Assembly: GCA_943325485.2 (NCBI GenBank)
Contig: CALPPP020000042.1
Location: forward strand, 1 to 8,561
Direction of reading: 5' to 3'
Length of the DNA stretch: 8,561 nt
DNA from: Rickettsia typhi
GTDB lineage: Bacteria; Pseudomonadota; Gammaproteobacteria; Burkholderiales; Burkholderiaceae_C
Position 1 is the stretch's first letter; every line of letters starts with the position of its first letter. The notes beneath the pieces are model-generated. The model saw only the letters and a program-made list of their open reading frames with translations, had not been told where the DNA came from and made no database searches. The position numbers and the translations under genes were made by a program. This document shows, piece by piece, positions 6,409 through 8,561 of this stretch.

Positions 6409-6870
6409 TCAATGGTCGCTTTTGGCGGGTGCGGCAGCGGGTGCTTCTTTGCTTTGCTTGTCCTTATGGACTTGGGCACCTTTGCCTGCATTCTGACCGC
6501 ACAGCAGCCCCAGGACCTTTTCCGCCACGGTGTCGCCAGAGACGGGCTTCCATGGGGTGGACACTGCGCTGGTGAACAAGGTCTTGCCCTCGCCCATGGC
6601 CTCGGACTTGGAGGCAAACGCCAGTGTGCGTCGGCGTTGGTCGTGACAGTCGTATTCCATCAAGGCCAAGCGCGACATGGCGCCAGTCTTGGCGCGTTCG
6701 CGCAGATCAATCAAGTGCCACGCTTGAGGGTAGACACTGCTTGCGCGTACTTTATCGGGGTCGATATAGACCACCGCAAGGAAGTTTTCATCCACGGCTT
6801 CCCAATCGGCCAAGGCCAACCATGGCTGAACAGCTAACCACAGCAAAAGCATCCATTTCATAAAGCGCAT
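6409..6870 (-). CDS. Small exported Adhesin_E-like protein (copy 1)
   Basis: A 153-residue exported protein. The signal peptide has MRFMKW, a long Leu/Trp-rich core and LALA, with predicted cleavage after residue 21. The mature domain resembles surface-adhesin protein E-like proteins (PF16747): DW at its first residues, a Y-DP-KV motif at about 35-41, AW-L-D at 50-55, DC--QR-R at 74-81, and Cys124 in GLLCGQ. Cys75 and Cys124 may form a disulfide. After residue 126 comes a Lys/Ala/Pro-rich low-complexity tail of about 28 residues that copy 2 lacks. The ATG at 6870 was chosen over the longer frame (6951) because AAAGGA (6877-6882) lies just before it and it gives a normal signal peptide; the longer frame would overlap recD. 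It lies 64 bp after recD and 18 bp before the sulfurtransferase. Function is unknown; localisation to periplasm or surface is inferred. Confidence 0.83.
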   Translation of the reverse strand: MRFMKWMLLLWLAVQPWLALADWEAVDENFLAVVYIDPDKVRASSVYPQAWHLIDLRERAKTGAMSRLALMEYDCHDQRRRTLAFASKSEAMGEGKTLFTSAVSTPWKPVSGDTVAEKVLGLLCGQNAGKGAQVHKDKQSKEAPAAAPAKSDH

Positions 6871-6876
6871 CGGACA

Positions 6877-6882
6877 TCCTTT
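6877..6882 (-). promoter_or_regulatory. Ribosome-binding site of exported protein 1
   Basis: AAAGGA on the - strand ends six bases before the ATG at 6870 and fixes this start. A 7-bp inverted repeat lies immediately upstream (6888-6908). Confidence 0.6.
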
Positions 6883-6887
6883 GGGTA

Positions 6888-6908
6888 CTTCAAGCAAACA
6901 ACTTGAAG
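6888..6908. repeat. Perfect 7-bp inverted repeat in the recD-downstream gap
   Basis: CTTCAAG (6888-6894) and CTTGAAG (6902-6908) are exact inverted copies around a 7-base loop. On the - strand this could fold as a small hairpin five bases before the ribosome-binding site of exported protein 1. There is no T-run after it on that strand, so it is not a typical terminator. On the + strand a short TTTT follows, but no + strand gene ends here. It may be an operator or an RNA element, or may be chance. Confidence 0.4.
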
Positions 6909-6934
6909 GATTTTGCCACTGAAGCCAACAAGCG

Positions 6935-8561
6935 CTAGCGAAGCGGCTCACTCAAGCCGCCACTTCGCACCACGCCTTGGGTGATGGCGTGCATCAGCAG
7001 GGGTGGGGAGGGTGCCCAAACGCACAGGCTGCTGCGCGCGCGCGTGATGCCGGTATAGACCAGTTCACGCTTGAGCAAAGGGGTGTCAATCTCGGGCAGG
7101 ATCAGCAGCACATGCTCAAACTCGGAGCCTTGTGATTGGTGAACCGTCATCGCAAACACCGTGTCAATGGCCTGTAAGCGGCTAGGCACCAACCAGCGAA
7201 CTCCCCCTTGACCATCGGGAAACGCCACCCGCAAGCGGATGTCGCCATCGACCACCACCGGTAAACACATCCCTAAGTCGCCGTTCATCAACCCGAGTGC
7301 ATAGTCGTTGCGCCGTGCCATCACGGGGCGACCCACAAACCAGTCGGTATTGGCAAAACCCATGGCTTGCTGCATTTGTTGGTTGAAATGTTTCACCCCC
7401 CAGGGCCCCTCGCGCAAGCCACACAACACGCCGATGCTGCCAAAGCTTTGCAGCAAAGCCAAAGCCTGTGTGTCATCACAGCCTTGCCCCTGCTGGTGAG
7501 GTGCAAGCAGTTTGCGCCATGGTGCCCAAGCCAAAGCAAGGGCTTGCAAGGTGTCTGCGCTGTTGCTGTTTGCGCTGCTGAGTTTGGTGACCGAGGCCAC
7601 CTTGGACCAGCAAGCCTGCGGCGCTGTTTGCCAAAGGGCTTGCAGTCCTGCGCTGTCGCCCGTGTTGCAAGCCTTGGCCCACGCGCCTATACCTTGGTCC
7701 GGATCAAAGCGGTGGCTGTGTGTCAACACCATGGTGTGCGCTTGCAGCCAAGGCGCTTGGCAAAGTTGGGACATCACGGCACCGGCTTCGACAGAGGCGA
7801 GTTGGTCTTTATCGCCCAAGAGCACCAAACGCGCCTGATCTGGCACAGCTTTGAGCAAGCGTGCCATCAATTCCAAATCGATCATCGAAGCTTCATCAAC
7901 CACGATCACGTCGGCTTGCAAAACAGGTGCTTTGCCGCGGCTTGTGTAGAGCAGTTTGTGCAAGGTGTGCGCGGTGTTGGGCAAACACGCTGCATCGCTG
8001 TCGCTGAGTGTGGCACGTGCTTGCGCCATGGCCTGAGCTAAACGCGCTGCAGCCTTGCCTGTGGGCGCAGCCAGCAGGGTGCGCAAAGGGGTGGCTGCAC
8101 CCGACTGCAACAAACGCAGCAACTTGACCACCGTGGTGGTTTTGCCCGTGCCTGGGCCGCCGGTGATGAGGGTGAGGGCGTTTTGCGCGGCATGGGCGCA
8201 AGCGAGGCGCTGCCCATCGCTTTGGTCAGTACCAAAAAGATGGTCAAGCTGCTGCGTCAAATCAGGTGGTGCTGCACGGCTTTGCTGCAAGGCAACAAGT
8301 CTTGCGCGAATGTCTTGCTCTGCCGCCCAAGCGCGTCGCAAATACAGGCGCTTGTCTTGCACGACCAAGGGCGAGTGCTCGCCTTGCGCCCAGGGGATAT
8401 CTGACAAGCCAAGTGCTAGCTTGGCGGGCAATGCGGCCAAAGCTTGAGGTGGCCAAGCGAGTAAAAAACCTGCGTTGTCAGGCCACTGATTCAGATCGAG
8501 GCAGGCATGGCCGCGGCCCCACTGGTGGCTGGCCAAAGCTGCCAACCACAGATGGCGCTCA
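6935..8561 (-). CDS. recD: RecD, exodeoxyribonuclease V alpha subunit (N-terminus outside window)
   Basis: The 5'-to-3' helicase subunit of the RecBCD complex, which processes double-strand breaks with RecB and RecC. The frame is open to the right edge and 541 residues are visible, against about 600-700 in the family, so only part of the N-terminal RecC-contacting domain is missing. The TTG at 8543-8545 is not a start; the upstream codons read in frame as ERHLW. SF1B helicase motifs appear in order: Walker A GGPGTGKT (8138-8161), the PTGKAAARL motif Ia region just after it, Walker B VIVVDEAS (about 7886-7909), LLGDKDQLASVEAG (motif III), LTHSHRF (motif IV), the TVHQSQGSEF motif V, and VYTGITRAR (motif VI, about 7038-7064). 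The C-terminal end SGGLSEPLR is family-like. The catalytic motifs are intact. recB and recC would be expected upstream of the right edge. It is the first visible gene of the - strand block. Confidence 0.96.
   Translation of the reverse strand, partial: ERHLWLAALASHQWGRGHACLDLNQWPDNAGFLLAWPPQALAALPAKLALGLSDIPWAQGEHSPLVVQDKRLYLRRAWAAEQDIRARLVALQQSRAAPPDLTQQLDHLFGTDQSDGQRLACAHAAQNALTLITGGPGTGKTTTVVKLLRLLQSGAATPLRTLLAAPTGKAAARLAQAMAQARATLSDSDAACLPNTAHTLHKLLYTSRGKAPVLQADVIVVDEASMIDLELMARLLKAVPDQARLVLLGDKDQLASVEAGAVMSQLCQAPWLQAHTMVLTHSHRFDPDQGIGAWAKACNTGDSAGLQALWQTAPQACWSKVASVTKLSSANSNSADTLQALALAWAPWRKLLAPHQQGQGCDDTQALALLQSFGSIGVLCGLREGPWGVKHFNQQMQQAMGFANTDWFVGRPVMARRNDYALGLMNGDLGMCLPVVVDGDIRLRVAFPDGQGGVRWLVPSRLQAIDTVFAMTVHQSQGSEFEHVLLILPEIDTPLLKRELVYTGITRARSSLCVWAPSPPLLMHAITQGVVRSGGLSEPLR
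6943..6960. repeat. Perfect 6-bp G+C-rich inverted repeat at the 3' end of recD
   Basis: GCGGCT (6943-6948) and AGCCGC (6955-6960) are exact inverted copies around a 6-base loop, inside the last codons of recD. On the - strand it could form a hairpin just before the stop, but what follows is not T-rich. It may attenuate read-through or protect the recD 3' end; this is weakly supported. Confidence 0.35.

Noticed and set aside
6871..6951. Longer start for exported protein 1 at 6951
   Set aside because: It would bury the signal peptide behind 27 residues and overlap recD. A clear AAAGGA precedes the ATG at 6870.
6943..6960. Rho-independent terminator after recD
   Set aside because: The stem is only 6 bp, lies inside the coding end, and is not followed by a T-run on the - strand.
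7367..8041. Open frame of 224 codons on the + strand opposite recD
   Set aside because: It lies wholly antisense to a RecD with all helicase motifs intact, has no recognisable domain, and is explained by codon bias of the real gene in a G+C-rich genome.
6935..8561. RecD-like helicase as part of a defence island
   Set aside because: All visible motifs and the C-terminal end fit housekeeping RecD of RecBCD. No nuclease, toxin or other defence gene is adjacent in the window.
1..8561. Mobile elements, CRISPR arrays, tRNA or rRNA genes
   Set aside because: No transposase or integrase, no spaced direct repeats, and no tRNA cloverleaf were seen by reading both strands. Coding density is near complete.

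Overview
The window looks like an ordinary chromosomal segment of a betaproteobacterium, most likely Burkholderiales/Comamonadaceae. This is inferred from the moderately high G+C, the tightly packed genes, and the protein types: a NarX/NarL-type kinase-regulator pair, a pirin, a DUF442 sulfurtransferase, Adhesin_E-like small exported proteins and a RecD helicase subunit. No phage, transposon, CRISPR, tRNA or rRNA signal was seen, and there is no gene-free stretch over 100 bases.

Layout. The left part (1-1798) is read on the + strand. It holds the C-terminal part of a thiolase, then a metal-dependent cyclase/kynurenine-formamidase-like hydrolase, then a small two-helix membrane protein of unknown function. 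The rest (1795-8561) is read entirely on the - strand, in this order: recD (N-terminus cut by the window edge), exported Adhesin_E-like protein 1, DUF442 sulfurtransferase, sensor histidine kinase, NarL-type response regulator, short-chain dehydrogenase, exported Adhesin_E-like protein 2, and pirin. The two gene blocks converge at 1795-1798, where their stop codons interlock on a shared TTAA.

The - strand block looks like one long operon. Gaps are 64, 18 and 11 bp at its start. Then there is an 8-bp overlap (kinase/regulator), followed by three successive 4-bp ATGA stop/start overlaps (regulator/SDR, SDR/exported protein 2, exported protein 2/pirin). The genes after the kinase lack good ribosome-binding sites, which fits translational coupling. 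Two annotation corrections follow: pirin should start at the ATG at 2811, and the exported proteins should start at 3182 and 6870, giving clean signal peptides.

How the genes may work together. The thiolase and cyclase are plausible steps of an acyl-CoA or ring-compound catabolic route. In the - strand block, a membrane sensor kinase and its regulator are co-encoded with a sulfurtransferase, an SDR, a cupin-type pirin and two related exported proteins. This suggests a small stress- or redox-related module downstream of recD. The co-encoding is seen in the sequence; the shared function is inference. The clearest non-obvious signal is that the two exported proteins are divergent paralogs with identical 49-residue cysteine spacing, flanking the two-component system within the same operon. 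Nothing in the window convincingly qualifies as a completely new system.
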